64,000 nt of DNA, taken from Cyclobacterium lianum (GTDB lineage: Bacteria > Bacteroidota > Bacteroidia > Cytophagales > Cyclobacteriaceae). The translations under genes and the position numbers were made by a program. Shown in pieces: positions 10,001 to 19,470 of the stretch. The notes below the pieces were generated by a model. That model did not search any database and had not been told where the DNA came from. It was given only the letters and a program-made list of their open reading frames with translations. The stretch lies in contig NZ_FRCY01000003.1 in the NCBI RefSeq assembly GCF_900143075.1, positions 186,001 through 250,000 of the forward strand. The letters are read 5' to 3'. Each line of letters starts with the position of its first letter. Within the stretch, counting starts at the first letter, position 1.

Positions 10001-12191
10001 TTCCTCCATAGATATCAGGATCCCCGGGGCTATCATTGCCTTTATCCAGCCAGTTGAGCCAATTTGGATTCTCCACCCCATTGTTCATGAGTCCGGTGAG
10101 TCCCAGGCCCAGGTATCCGAATTCCTGCCCCGACGCATCCGATTGATTGGTGAACAATTGGTTTTCAAGAGGCAGATCACTGGGGTAGCCGATTTGAAAT
10201 GGATCAAACTTGTCAGCTATCCCATCGCCGTCGTCATCCAGATCATTCAGGTTGGAGACAAAATCCTTATCGTAATCATCTGGGGCAGAAGCACCCGAGC
10301 AATAGTCGGTTCCGTTATCGATTTCGTCCTGATTGGTATAGCCATCGTGGTCATAGTCGGCTGCGGGGTCAAAATCCGGATCGTTTTGTGCAATGCAAAA
10401 AATTTCGTCTTCGGGAGTCAATACCATGATCCGATTATCAAAAGTAGCCACCCAGACTGTTCCGGGAAAAATTTCGCTATCGCCATTGGTAGCAATACCC
10501 AGAGCATTTCCACCATTGAGATTCCATTTTCCAAATTCTGCCTCCTTCAACGATCCGTCTGCATTGAGGTGGATTAAATGAAGTGTCCCCCCGTTTTTTC
10601 CAACAATCAGAGAGCCCTTCAGGGCACCGTCAAAATTGCTCGCTTTGTACTCTGCTATCCCATTAGAATTGTTGGGAAAAACAGTGACGATATCAGGCTG
10701 CGGTCCGTTGCTATTGGTCAGGGTAGGAGCAATAAAATCCGCCTCGGCTGGATTTGCTTTATTTGGGGGCACAGGAGGCCAGTTTGCAGGGAGGCTATTG
10801 GCCGCATATGCATCAAAACCAGGCTGGCCTGGTGCGATCGGTTCAAGAATCTGTGTCCTGAATTGGTCTGAAGGAGTAAATAATGGTGTGATATTGGCAT
10901 ATCCACCGTTGTCACCGACAAACTTTGTATACAAGCCAGCACCCCCTGGGGTATAGGGAAAAGCAGCCCCTTTCGGATAGCTTGTTCCGGGATTGGCCCG
11001 AATGGGCGTTGGGTGTCCACCATAATAAGATCCAGGAACATAAGTATCCAGGTCGGTGGTAACTAAAAGCAAGTGGTCCTGGTTGTCAACAAACTCTCCA
11101 TCCACAGACGGATTGAGTGGACTTGCCCCCGGTTCGCCAGGATCATAATTATTACTTACCTGCGTGGCATCTCCTTCTCCCAGAGGCAAACCACCCCAGT
11201 TGATATTGGCGCCATTATCCGTAACAAATAATTTGCGATCTTCAGTAACGACCAGATCATAGGAGTTTCTGTACCCTGGTGAAAAAATCTGTACAGGTCC
11301 GTTTTCTGTCACCATCCCCATATTAAGACCATCATTACCACCGAATGGATCATTCACATCGATGCCGTCATAATTGGGATCATTTGGGTCGTATATGGCA
11401 TTTTTGTTTTCCCTGCTGGGATCATCCAGTGTAGGAATATCATATTTAAATGACCTGCCTGAATTACTGTCTGTCTGGGTAGGCAAAGCTTCAATGGCGT
11501 CCAGGTCAATGCTCAGGATCGCCGCTGAAAGTGCGAATTCAGTTATGTAGGCAAAATTCTTTGAGGGAGCTCCCGCATTGGTCAATCCCCCACTGGCCAC
11601 CAGAAGGTAGGGTTTTCCATTAAGGGTGGTAAACTCCAGGCCATTGGTAGAATGATTTTCCTCAGACCTTGGCAGTCCTCTTACCAAATCAACCACCTCC
11701 CATGTGGTCCCCGTCCAACTGATCCGGGTAATGACCCCGGAATTGGTATCCAACACTTTATCACCACTAGGGCCTCCCCACTTCGGGTCACTGGAACTCA
11801 CGTAAATTACCGGATTTTCTGACGTACCCACCACGGTAAGTCCGGTAATTTGCCGGTTGTTTCGGTTATCGTACGCCAATAATCCGGTATCGTCGTGATT
11901 GGGAATACCCTTCACGCCAAGGAGTATTTCTTCTCCAACCACATCGTATTGATTTGCACCTGCCTTCAGTACCGTATAGATTTTAATCTCTCCCTTCAGT
12001 TGTGACACATAAAGCCGCTCATCCGGCCCAAATTGAAGTGAGGTTCCGGAATTGATTTTGTCAAAATCGTTGAAATTTAATTGAGTTTGATTAAAACTTA
12101 CTGTTTGGGCGGTCAGGTCGTTTTGCCATACTGACCAAAACAACAAGACGATAGCAATGGCTAGAATAGGGTTTTTAGTAGCTGTGTCCAT
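4092..12191 (-). CDS. Giant secreted multidomain protein: sugar-dehydrogenase-like propeller, malectin, Kelch, PKD, T9SS sorting domain
   Basis: About 2,699 residues from the ATG at 12189-12191, chosen over a TTG three codons upstream. A signal peptide (about 1-28, ending LTAQ) is followed by a beta-propeller like PQQ-type sugar dehydrogenases (about 38-600), calcium-binding Asp-rich repeats (D-x-D-x-D-G, about 610-665), a lectin/concanavalin-like stretch (about 680-915), a cadherin-like domain (about 925-1010), a malectin-like domain (about 1020-1185), a putative Ig domain (about 1190-1280) and a Kelch propeller (about 1285-1600). Then come four further malectin-like domains (starting about 1709, 1947, 2194, 2437) alternating with three PKD domains (WDFGDG near 1898, 2141, 2387). 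The last 85 residues are a type IX secretion sorting domain (LYPNPA, then GVYLIRL). It is probably a surface-bound carbohydrate-binding protein. Whether the first propeller is an active dehydrogenase is unknown. Confidence 0.88.
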   Translation of the reverse strand: MDTATKNPILAIAIVLLFWSVWQNDLTAQTVSFNQTQLNFNDFDKINSGTSLQFGPDERLYVSQLKGEIKIYTVLKAGANQYDVVGEEILLGVKGIPNHDDTGLLAYDNRNNRQITGLTVVGTSENPVIYVSSSDPKWGGPSGDKVLDTNSGVITRISWTGTTWEVVDLVRGLPRSEENHSTNGLEFTTLNGKPYLLVASGGLTNAGAPSKNFAYITEFALSAAILSIDLDAIEALPTQTDSNSGRSFKYDIPTLDDPSRENKNAIYDPNDPNYDGIDVNDPFGGNDGLNMGMVTENGPVQIFSPGYRNSYDLVVTEDRKLFVTDNGANINWGGLPLGEGDATQVSNNYDPGEPGASPLNPSVDGEFVDNQDHLLLVTTDLDTYVPGSYYGGHPTPIRANPGTSYPKGAAFPYTPGGAGLYTKFVGDNGGYANITPLFTPSDQFRTQILEPIAPGQPGFDAYAANSLPANWPPVPPNKANPAEADFIAPTLTNSNGPQPDIVTVFPNNSNGIAEYKASNFDGALKGSLIVGKNGGTLHLIHLNADGSLKEAEFGKWNLNGGNALGIATNGDSEIFPGTVWVATFDNRIMVLTPEDEIFCIAQNDPDFDPAADYDHDGYTNQDEIDNGTDYCSGASAPDDYDKDFVSNLNDLDDDGDGIADKFDPFQIGYPSDLPLENQLFTNQSDASGQEFGYLGLGLTGLMNNGVENPNWLNWLDKGNDSPGDPDIYGGTAGAIQLSMTGGTANGTVNNQDKGFQLGVNAGIETGNYTITSGIIGLSSPGQLYDYDGNGEIGIQIGDGTQSNFIKLVFTKAGILAAQEINDTEDANPLFLEIPASERPDANTLIELAFEVNPYAGTVEPKYKYNDEPYISLGIIESEGTVKAAIRQLDIPLAIGVYGSSHDPAESFIGVWNYIKVSGEVPYSIRTLRDISRLLGDPDVERNLDEYFADDDGLNNLTYSISKNTNPVIGAEIIDNILRVIIPNDEVSAEITVRATDSNGYFVEQTFAVKVEQEFEILLRINAGGPVITGNGDLPNWLSNSLAGPENSDLFSVSGGKTATNSFTASGRHASIPDYVSDDEYVKIFNKERYTQDANMEYKIPLPNGDYLVNLYMGNGFEGTSTLLKRYFDIEIEGQKVESSLDLIERFGHLIGGMEQYPVTITDGELNIVYLKQKENPLLNGIEIIGKPIQIPIVFEKVEDQIDFVQYELDGSMFVSASGGNGNLNYSADGLPPGIYLEPTNGTIYGTIEEGALANSPYRVTITIDDEDAIHSDAVSFNFTWTISPELSEQKWTLKEENTAYTGRHENSFVQAGNKFYLMGGRESAKTIDIYDYAKDEWSSLSNINPHSFNHFQALHYDGLIWVIGAFQTNDFPDEIPASHIWMFDPVREEWIQGPEIPENRRRGSAGLVEHRGKFYLIGGNTKGHNGGFVPYFDSYDPETGEWSVLEDAPRARDHFFATKIGSRMYVVSGRQSGGAGGTFAPVLPEVDVYDFNAQTWSTLPAGSNLPTPRAGAIVNNYLDKLIVAGGEIPGSSTALATTEMFDPLTASWQALDSMNFARHGTQGIVSGKGLFVLGGSPNRGGGNQKNMEYFGFDQPIGEPLANGKLIYDDSLLFRKGQPKELSVSLENGNTGLWIRSVELQGANAQDFIILAGELPSNVFWKPGHEFDLLLDYEGDALEGNAELVINWGRNGQTKIPLQGDGDFEEVSLYFNSGTFDDVVFNGKTYLGDFYLTDIHSGGSVYKNTNIQAAALYQTERFATELSYDIQVPNGVYTITTHHAETWFGQPGGGTAGAGKRVYDIYLENSKVKGNFDLFVENNNQPMALVFENIEVRDGKLDLDLVALTNNASISGLSIVNQSELGDFPVANINASASSGNSPLTVSFTNDIANPENFTFFWDFGDGSFSSEQNPTHVFESPGDYVVSVTVYNEEGESATDQISINVSAPGAFELHVNGGSNNLVNLNGTDFLGEGNSGVSYTGSSTFSNNSGAYSALYYTERFGSNFAYTIPVENGTYTVKTYHNELWFGRNGPESKAGQRVYDILVEGNVVREDFDLFVANGNQPIILTHENISVTDGVLEIRLIASANNGTITGFSIISEESTGTTLPQAVLESDVQSGTVPLLVNFTGSNSNGDGALTYTWDFGDGSSSSLADPSHEYTSAGQYTVKLTVSDENGNQSIDEMVINVADDTVIHPEFSLFVNSGTNNTVNYLNEDFQGESTSGVSFSSSSTFTNSSAAPNALFHTERFSTNFTYSVPVENGIYTVKTYHNELWFGKKGPAAAAGQRVYDILVEGELVKDDFDLFVESGNEPMELIFTDIEVNDGVLTINLIAGANNASISGFSIQSQSNGQVAPNAVILATPDDGVAPLEVAFDGSSSSGQSALDYFWDFGDGTSSQQISPVHLYADPGTYTASLTVTDSEGLSDVSQIEIVARDGSGPSWTLSLNTGSSLNTTYEQRNFLGDKAFPDYYNSGNTFISSDSSEPLIFRSERYAKSLTYNIPVENGTYRVVTYHTEPWYGKGGPAAGVGNRVFDIYLEGLLVKDNFDIFVESNNLPTELTFENIQVSDGTLKIDFIASANNANVSGIVVERISSKNDEIISSSRLAPEAEMGGPEYSLKFPDVTLYPNPANQEAIIKLEGDIALEWISIYTMTGQQVMVKDVRDTVQSEYVLPLQSLEQGVYLIRLNAKNGAQLQLRLIVKR
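4440..7075 (-). repeat. Tandem malectin-PKD repeat units inside the giant gene
   Basis: Four malectin-like units alternate with three PKD units. The three WDFGDG codon blocks lie at 6487-6503, 5758-5774 and 5020-5036, spaced 729 and 738 bases (243 and 246 codons). Each malectin unit repeats N-x-G...F-x-G near its start, TERF or SERY, G-x-Y-x-V-x-T-Y/H-x-x-E-x-W-F/Y-G, and V-x-D-I-x-x-E-G further on. DNA similarity between units is only partial, so the duplications are old or under selection to diverge. Confidence 0.8.
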
Positions 12192-12411
12192 GGATACCAA
12201 ATAATAAAGGATGTAAACTATTTTTTAATACTATATAAAAGTATGATGCTGTTTCAATCCACAATATTAAATATTTAATCTAATAAAGTCAAACTTAAAA
12301 AACGTTTTATTTGATTTAAAATACATTTTTATCAGTTCAAGTATGCTCTTTTAACACTTTTTGGCACAAACCCGCAGTAAACCTGTTAAATGTCTATTTT
12401 TGTGTTTTACT

Positions 12412-13656
12412 ATGAAAGAACAAAAGAATTACTTTCTGCTCGTTTTGATTCTGGGGGCGTTGAGTACCATCAGCCCGTTTTCGGTAGACATGTATTTGCC
12501 GGCTTTCCCTGCAATCGCTACTGATCTGCGAACAAGCATTTCCAATATTCAATTGTCGCTTACCAGCTACCTTACCGGGATTGCCATCGGACAGCTATTT
12601 TATGGTCCTCTTCTGGATAAGTTTGGTAGAAAAAAGCCTTTATACGCCGGATTATGGATCTACGTCGTGGCGTCTATCGGATGTGCTTTTGTTTCCACCT
12701 ATGAAACCTTGATCATCATGAGATTTGTTCAGGCCATAGGGGGATGCGTAGGCATGGTAGCAGCGCAGGCACTGGTCAGAGATCTCTTTCCGGTGACAAA
12801 AATCGCCCAGACCCTGGCCATGCTTACCCTGGTGATTGCTGTTTCACCTATGGTTGCGCCTACGATAGGCGGGTATGTTGCCGCACATTTTCACTGGCAT
12901 TGGCTGTTTATTTTGCTTGCACTTATCTGTTCCGGCATTATCGTTTCATGCAAATGGCATCTACCCGATGGGGCTGCACCAGATCGACAGATTTCTCTCC
13001 GGCCGGTGCAGGTCTATAAAAAATATATCGAGGTACTGAAAAACAGGCAGTTTCTCACCTATATTCTGGTAGGTGGTATAGCCGGTGCGGCACCATTTGC
13101 ATACATCGCCGGATCCTCAGATGTATTTATCAACATCTATGGATTAACGGCTACCCAGTACGGTTGGCTATTTGCTTTCCTCTCTATTGCCATGATCGGT
13201 GCCACCCAACTCAACCACATTTTATTGAACCATTTCAGCAACCGGACCATCGTGATCACTGCGCTGGGATATCAGCTTGTCATTGGGCTGATCATCATCC
13301 TTGGCGTCTGGACAGAAGCTTTTAACGTATGGGTACTGATTGGCATCCTGTTCATTTTCCTGACGGGGCATGGACTGAGCGTACCCAACGCTGCTGCGCT
13401 GTCCTTAGCTCCCTTCTCTAAAAATGCCGGAAGCGCATCGGCCATGATGGGTTTTATGCGCATGGCTATAGGCGGCCTTGTTACTGCACTGGTCAGCGTT
13501 TTTCATAATGGAACTGCCATGCCCATGGTAATTTTAATGGCTGCATGTATCCTGATCGCGGGATCGGTACTCCTCATCCATTTTTATATTACCGGAGAAC
13601 TGCGCAGGTGGATTGAGGGACTCGGTCTGCAGCTTTCCGCGGGCAGAGGAAAGTAG
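12412..13656 (+). CDS. Multidrug effflux MFS transporter, Bcr/CflA family
   Basis: A 414-residue inner-membrane proton antiporter of the Bcr/CflA type, which exports drugs or small metabolites. I start at the ATG at 12412 (MKEQKNYFLL), which places the first transmembrane helix directly at the N-terminus; a TTG 51 bases upstream would add a non-membrane extension. About 12 hydrophobic segments are visible. The family motif S-P-F-S-V-D-M-Y-L-P-A-F-P is at the first loop (about residues 21-33) and the MFS signature G-P-L-L-D-K-F-G-R-K-K follows helix 2 (about 67-77). A TATTTTTG box at 12395-12402 lies so close to the ATG that it would imply a nearly leaderless message; this may be chance. The following ABC-F gene appears to have its own promoter. 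Substrate cannot be predicted. Confidence 0.88.
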   Translation: MKEQKNYFLLVLILGALSTISPFSVDMYLPAFPAIATDLRTSISNIQLSLTSYLTGIAIGQLFYGPLLDKFGRKKPLYAGLWIYVVASIGCAFVSTYETLIIMRFVQAIGGCVGMVAAQALVRDLFPVTKIAQTLAMLTLVIAVSPMVAPTIGGYVAAHFHWHWLFILLALICSGIIVSCKWHLPDGAAPDRQISLRPVQVYKKYIEVLKNRQFLTYILVGGIAGAAPFAYIAGSSDVFINIYGLTATQYGWLFAFLSIAMIGATQLNHILLNHFSNRTIVITALGYQLVIGLIIILGVWTEAFNVWVLIGILFIFLTGHGLSVPNAAALSLAPFSKNAGSASAMMGFMRMAIGGLVTALVSVFHNGTAMPMVILMAACILIAGSVLLIHFYITGELRRWIEGLGLQLSAGRGK

Positions 13657-13676
13657 GTGATGCTGGAATATTTTCC

Positions 13677-13684
13677 TAACTTTG
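13677..13684 (+). promoter_or_regulatory. Probable -7 element (TAACTTTG) for the ABC-F gene
   Basis: TAACTTTG fits the TAnnTTTG consensus and lies 31 bases before the ATG at 13716. No convincing TTTG is found about 19 bases upstream, so the -33 part is weak. Confidence 0.45.
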
Positions 13685-13706
13685 CGCTTTGTTAAATTTT
13701 CAGTAG

Positions 13707-15338
<1,632 letters not shown>

Positions 15339-15666
15339 GGGCTGCTTCTACTGATCTTAGTCATCAGCTATCTTTTGCTGACAAAGGCTATTGGACATGT
15401 TCCTCCCTACTGGTTGAAACCTCAGTCGATTTCATGCTTTGACCGAAGAGGCCAGCACCTTGCTTCTGGTCTGCTTGCTGGCTGTCCATGCAGCAGGAAT
15501 ATAATGGAAAAATGCCTCCCCCGCTGTCGCAAAATATTCCGTAATTCTGTCATTGAGGTTCTACCTTTTGCTTTATTTTCAATTGACCGCCATACCTATA
15601 CCCCATTACCTTGCGGCATTGCGGCTATGGTTATGTACTCTCATTTACATCCTAAACAAACTCAAC
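15339..15666 (+). other. 328-base gap between the ABC-F and RlmI genes; no convincing gene
   Basis: The frame of the ABC-F gene stays open for 119 codons after its TAG (to TAA 15693-15695) and begins with a hydrophobic run GLLLLILVISYLLL, but there is no ATG near that run and the rest is Cys- and His-rich without family features. I see no clear promoter or terminator here. Confidence 0.35.
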
Positions 15667-16848
15667 ATGGGCAATTACCCACAGATAATCCTTAAAAAAG
15701 GCAAAGAGGTTTCTATAAAAAGGAGGCACCACTGGATATTTTCCGGTGCCGTTGCCCACAGTCCCGCTGACCTGGATGAGGGTCAACTGGTAAAAGTTAT
15801 GGACTCCAGAAATCAGGTTTTGGGTATGGGTTTTTTTGCTGGCGGCTCTATCATGATCAGGATGATCTGCTTTGATGATCGGGAAATCGACAGATCCTTC
15901 TGGCTGGAGAAAATTTCGGCAGCACTCCGTGCTAGAAAGCTCGTCTTTGGGTCCCTGACCGGTACTACCAACGCTTATCGGCTGGTGCATGGTGAAGGTG
16001 ACGAGCTTCCAGGACTGGTCATTGATCATTATGCCGGTAATCTGGTCATTCAGGGACACCATCCTGGGATATTTCGTGAACGTGAGAAAATCGTCGACGC
16101 GCTAAAAACGCTCTATGGTGGAGACCTGGTTAGCATCTACGACAAGAGTGCTTCAACCCTGCATCAGGAGGCCTCTCCGGGTCAGGGCTGGGTACATGGC
16201 AGCAAGAGCCGAATCCGGATCCGTGAAAATGATGTTTTTTTCGAAATTGATCTGGAAAAAGGCCAGAAAACGGGATTCTTTCTGGATCAGCGTGACAACA
16301 GAAAGCTTCTGCAACATTATTGTAAAGGGAAAAAAATCCTCAACACCTTCTGCTATTCCGGGGGCTTCTCTGTGTATGCGCTGAAAGCTGGTGCCGACCT
16401 GGTGAGCTCGGTAGACATTTCGGCAGAGGCCGTTGCTCAATGTAAAAATAACCTGGAAATCAATGGATTCGATCCCGTAACCAATCCTTGTGTAGTCGCC
16501 GACGTAATGAAATACCTGCGGGAAACTGACACAGATGCTGACATCATTATCCTCGACCCCCCGGCATTTGCCAAAAGTATGCGCTCCAGGCACAATGCCG
16601 TTCAGGCATACAAGAGGCTCAACGCACTAGCCATTAAAAAAATCAAAAGAGGAGGCATTGTATTTACCTTTTCCTGTTCTCAGGTCGTCGACCGGGAGCT
16701 TTTTGCCCACACCGTTACCGCCGCCGGCCTCGAATCTGGGAGGCAAATTAAGATCCTTCACCAATTATCCCAGGGAGCAGATCACCCGGTAAACCTTTTC
16801 CATCAGGAAACCGCTTATCTCAAAGGCCTGATCTTGTATGTAGAATAA
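15667..16848 (+). CDS. Class I SAM-dependent rRNA methyltransferase, RlmI-like (23S rRNA m5C)
   Basis: A 393-residue protein with an N-terminal PUA RNA-binding domain (about 1-75), a central domain and a C-terminal Rossmann methyltransferase. The start at ATG 15667 (MGNYPQIILKKGKE) is chosen because the PUA domain begins there; an upstream extension of 38 codons looks like untranslated sequence. The SAM-binding motif is N-T-F-C-Y-S-G-G-F-S (about 226-235), motif IV is DPPAF (297-301), and the catalytic Cys is in F-S-C-S-Q (Cys337). Together these match RlmI, which methylates C1962 of 23S rRNA (E. coli numbering), and the length is typical (about 395). It ends just before a hairpin shared with the convergent GH109 gene. 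Confidence 0.88.
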   Translation: MGNYPQIILKKGKEVSIKRRHHWIFSGAVAHSPADLDEGQLVKVMDSRNQVLGMGFFAGGSIMIRMICFDDREIDRSFWLEKISAALRARKLVFGSLTGTTNAYRLVHGEGDELPGLVIDHYAGNLVIQGHHPGIFREREKIVDALKTLYGGDLVSIYDKSASTLHQEASPGQGWVHGSKSRIRIRENDVFFEIDLEKGQKTGFFLDQRDNRKLLQHYCKGKKILNTFCYSGGFSVYALKAGADLVSSVDISAEAVAQCKNNLEINGFDPVTNPCVVADVMKYLRETDTDADIIILDPPAFAKSMRSRHNAVQAYKRLNALAIKKIKRGGIVFTFSCSQVVDRELFAHTVTAAGLESGRQIKILHQLSQGADHPVNLFHQETAYLKGLILYVE

Positions 16849-16857
16849 AAATTTAAA

Positions 16858-16882
16858 GCTGCGAAATCATGTGTTTCGCAGC
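16858..16882. terminator. Bidirectional terminator-like hairpin between rlmI-like gene and GH109 gene
   Basis: GCTGCGAAA (16858-16866) pairs perfectly with TTTCGCAGC (16874-16882) across a seven-base loop, with A/T-rich flanks on both sides. It fills the 45-base gap between two convergent genes. Confidence 0.65.
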
Positions 16883-16893
16883 ATTAAAAATTA

Positions 16894-18303
16894 TCAGGCA
16901 TTTACTCCCGTAGTACCCCCTCCTTTAAGAGTCAGTTCTACAGGCTTGTTGGTCTGCCAGGATCCGCCAGTAAAGTCGGGTATGTCTATGGAATTGGACC
17001 GATTGGCTACTGACCATTCGCTAAGCGGAGTAATCGCACTCCAGAGGGCCGCATCATACACGTCCTGATCCAGCGGAAGTCCATTTCTGAGGCAATCAAT
17101 CAAACGCCAATCCATCATAAAGTCCATCCCGCCATGTCCTCCGATTTTCCTGGCCATCTCCCCGACTTTCTTAACGATTTCCGGCGTATACTTCTCTTCA
17201 AGCACTTTGACCTCATCTTCTTTCATCCATCCGTGACCAGTAGAAATGCCCTGAACAGGCCATTTTCGGGCCATGCCTTTTGTTCCGCTGACCAGGTGAA
17301 TTCGGGAATATGGCCTGGGCGAGCTGACATCATGCTGGATCATGATGGATCTGCCGTTTTTGGTCTTGACCAGGGTAGTATTCATATTTCCACGGAAATT
17401 CTTGGTAGCGAATGATGCATAAAAATTGTCTTCTTCTGCCAATTCTTCCGCCTTTGCCCGCATATGGTAATCATTGCTGGAAAGCGAGCTGAGGTAATCC
17501 ATTTGATCTCCCCTGTTGATATTCATGATCTGGCACACTGGACCCAGACCATGGGTAGGATAAATGTTCCCATTGCGGTAGTTTTCCTTGAGGCGCCACA
17601 TGTCCTGATAGCCGGTATCCTTTTTAAAATTCAGTTCCAATAAGTCGTGTATGTAAGCACCTTCCCCGTGAATGATGTCCCCAAAGAATCCATCTCTAGC
17701 CATATTCAGGGTCATCAGTTCAAAGAAATCATAACAACAATTTTCAAGTTGCATGCAATGTTTTTTGGTCCGTTCAGAGGTTTCCACCAACTGCCAGCAT
17801 TCCTCAAGGCTGATGGCAATGGGAACCTCCGATACCGCATGCTTGCCTGCTTCCATGGCATAAACTGCCATGGGAGTATGCCATTCCCAGGGAGTGGCGA
17901 TGTATATCAGGTCCAGGTCATCCCGGTCGACCATTTTCTTCCAGGCGAACGTAGATCCGCTGTAGGTATCTGGCTTATGGGACGTGCCCTCGAGGCTTTT
18001 CACTACCTTTTGAACCATTTCAGGTCGCAGGTCACACAAAGCTTTGATCTCAACGCCTTGTATTTTGCTCAGGCGATTGACAGCTCCGGGACCTCGCATG
18101 CCAAGTCCGATCACACCCACCCGCACGACGTCGAGCTTTGGTGCTGCATAGCCCGACATGTTGAACCGTTGTTCGTATTTTCTTTTGCTCTGCACAAGCA
18201 CCCTTTCCTGTTCTTCCCGGGACAGTCCGGTAAAACCAGTTCCCATCATTCCAATTCCGGCCAGGCCGGAGAGTTTCAAAAACTCTCTCCTTTTATTACT
18301 CAT
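16894..18303 (-). CDS. GH109-type Gfo/Idh/MocA protein (probable alpha-N-acetylgalactosaminidase), Tat-exported
   Basis: A 469-residue protein with a twin-arginine signal (KRREFLK at residues 4-10) and a Gfo/Idh/MocA fold. The NAD site is G-V-I-G-L-G-M-R-G near residue 63. Several features match glycoside hydrolase family 109: the P-T-H-G-L-G-P-V segment, DYHMRAKAEELAEED, and SEVPIA where other family members carry EKP. GH109 enzymes cleave alpha-linked GalNAc by an NAD-dependent oxidation-elimination route, with NAD bound tightly, in the periplasm. It follows the DUF5009 membrane protein gene by 57 bases on the same strand, so the two likely form an operon. Family assignment is good; exact substrate (mucin-type or other alpha-GalNAc) is inference. 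Confidence 0.82.
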   Translation of the reverse strand: MSNKRREFLKLSGLAGIGMMGTGFTGLSREEQERVLVQSKRKYEQRFNMSGYAAPKLDVVRVGVIGLGMRGPGAVNRLSKIQGVEIKALCDLRPEMVQKVVKSLEGTSHKPDTYSGSTFAWKKMVDRDDLDLIYIATPWEWHTPMAVYAMEAGKHAVSEVPIAISLEECWQLVETSERTKKHCMQLENCCYDFFELMTLNMARDGFFGDIIHGEGAYIHDLLELNFKKDTGYQDMWRLKENYRNGNIYPTHGLGPVCQIMNINRGDQMDYLSSLSSNDYHMRAKAEELAEEDNFYASFATKNFRGNMNTTLVKTKNGRSIMIQHDVSSPRPYSRIHLVSGTKGMARKWPVQGISTGHGWMKEDEVKVLEEKYTPEIVKKVGEMARKIGGHGGMDFMMDWRLIDCLRNGLPLDQDVYDAALWSAITPLSEWSVANRSNSIDIPDFTGGSWQTNKPVELTLKGGGTTGVNA

Positions 18304-18360
18304 TTTTATTTTTTATTAATGGTGAATATAATACAAATAACAAGTTACTACTGAATAAAT

Positions 18361-19470
18361 CTAAATTTTGAAAAAAATCTTCCGCTGGTATAGAAAATAG
18401 CACAAGTACCACATGATCCCCAGAGTAAATACCGCATTGAATAGTTCCAATATATTTTCCGGTAAACCCAGAACGCCCAGGGTTCCATAGTTGAAAATTC
18501 TTACAAAATCAGTTAACCAGTCATGCCCCAATATCTGGGCAAACAGGTAAATGAAAATTGGGTTCATGCCTACGATGATGAAAAAGAATGTCCAGCCTTT
18601 TACTTTCTTTACATCAATCAGCCAGAAGAACAATGCAAGAGCCAGAATCGCCCATCCACCGGATGCGAAAACAAATGCGCTTGTACTGATCCTCTTAATG
18701 ACTGGAGTGATACCGGTCCAGTCCAGACCATAGCCCAGCATCAGCCCCGCAAGCCCCACCAGTACAAAATACCTTATCTTATCAGCGGGCCTAAATCGTG
18801 ATGAAAGTAAAATATTTCCGCACATGGCTCCCCAGAGGGTGTGAGCAGCCGTGGGGACACAATTGATCGCTACCCAGCCCCCACCGTTGATTTTGCCCAT
18901 CAACAAGAGGTCAGTGAAAGATCCGAAATTCTCGCCTTTAACAAATGGTGCCGCAGGATCATACAGCCGGTACATGATTTCGGTGAGCACCAGCAATCCA
19001 AGAGAAATAGCAAGTTGGACGGAAAGTGGCTTTCTGATCAAAAAGTAGGTAAGTAATATGGTAAAAGACAATTGGGTCAATACATTCCAGAGTTCAAATA
19101 CCAAAGCCTCTGCATATACGCAATGTAAACCGGTCCCAAACAAAAATAAGATCAGGCTACGCCATATAATATGCCTGGTCACACCACTCCTGCTCTCTTC
19201 CTGAGCCAGCCGTTTGTTTAAAGAAAACGGCATGGCTACTCCTACAATAAACATAAAAAAGGGCTGTATCAAATCCCAGAACCGGAGGCCGTTCCAGGGA
19301 TGGTGAGTAAACTGCAGAAAAAAACTGTGGCCAAAGCTACCTTCAGCAAACAGATCCAACAGCGCCCTATATATCAATGCAGACTCTGCGATCAGGAGAA
19401 ACATCGTAATCCCCCGGTAAGCATCCAGAGAGCCCAGTCTTTGCTGATGTAATTTTGGGTTTGAAGCCAT
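18361..19470 (-). CDS. DUF5009 / heparan-alpha-glucosaminide acetyltransferase-like membrane protein
   Basis: A 369-residue polytopic membrane protein with about ten hydrophobic segments. The start is the ATG at 19468-19470 (MASNPKLHQQRLGSLDAYRG); a TTG 18 codons upstream is less likely. The motif R-L-x-S-L-D-A-Y-R-G-I-T-M at residues 11-23 is the hallmark of this acyltransferase-3-like superfamily (DUF5009, related to HGSNAT and NagX), which moves acetyl groups across the membrane onto amino sugars in the characterised eukaryotic case. A conserved polar H-H-P-W-N-G motif follows near residue 56. Being directly upstream of the GH109 gene, it fits amino-sugar metabolism, but an enzymatic role in bacteria is mostly unproven. 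It is the first gene of this minus-strand pair; the 292-base region to the next gene must hold two divergent promoters. Confidence 0.82.
   Translation of the reverse strand: MASNPKLHQQRLGSLDAYRGITMFLLIAESALIYRALLDLFAEGSFGHSFFLQFTHHPWNGLRFWDLIQPFFMFIVGVAMPFSLNKRLAQEESRSGVTRHIIWRSLILFLFGTGLHCVYAEALVFELWNVLTQLSFTILLTYFLIRKPLSVQLAISLGLLVLTEIMYRLYDPAAPFVKGENFGSFTDLLLMGKINGGGWVAINCVPTAAHTLWGAMCGNILLSSRFRPADKIRYFVLVGLAGLMLGYGLDWTGITPVIKRISTSAFVFASGGWAILALALFFWLIDVKKVKGWTFFFIIVGMNPIFIYLFAQILGHDWLTDFVRIFNYGTLGVLGLPENILELFNAVFTLGIMWYLCYFLYQRKIFFKI

Noticed and set aside
4092-12191. Many plus-strand open frames of 60-197 codons inside the giant gene
   Set aside because: They are antisense shadows of a continuous, well-supported coding frame and show no signal peptides, family motifs or natural composition.
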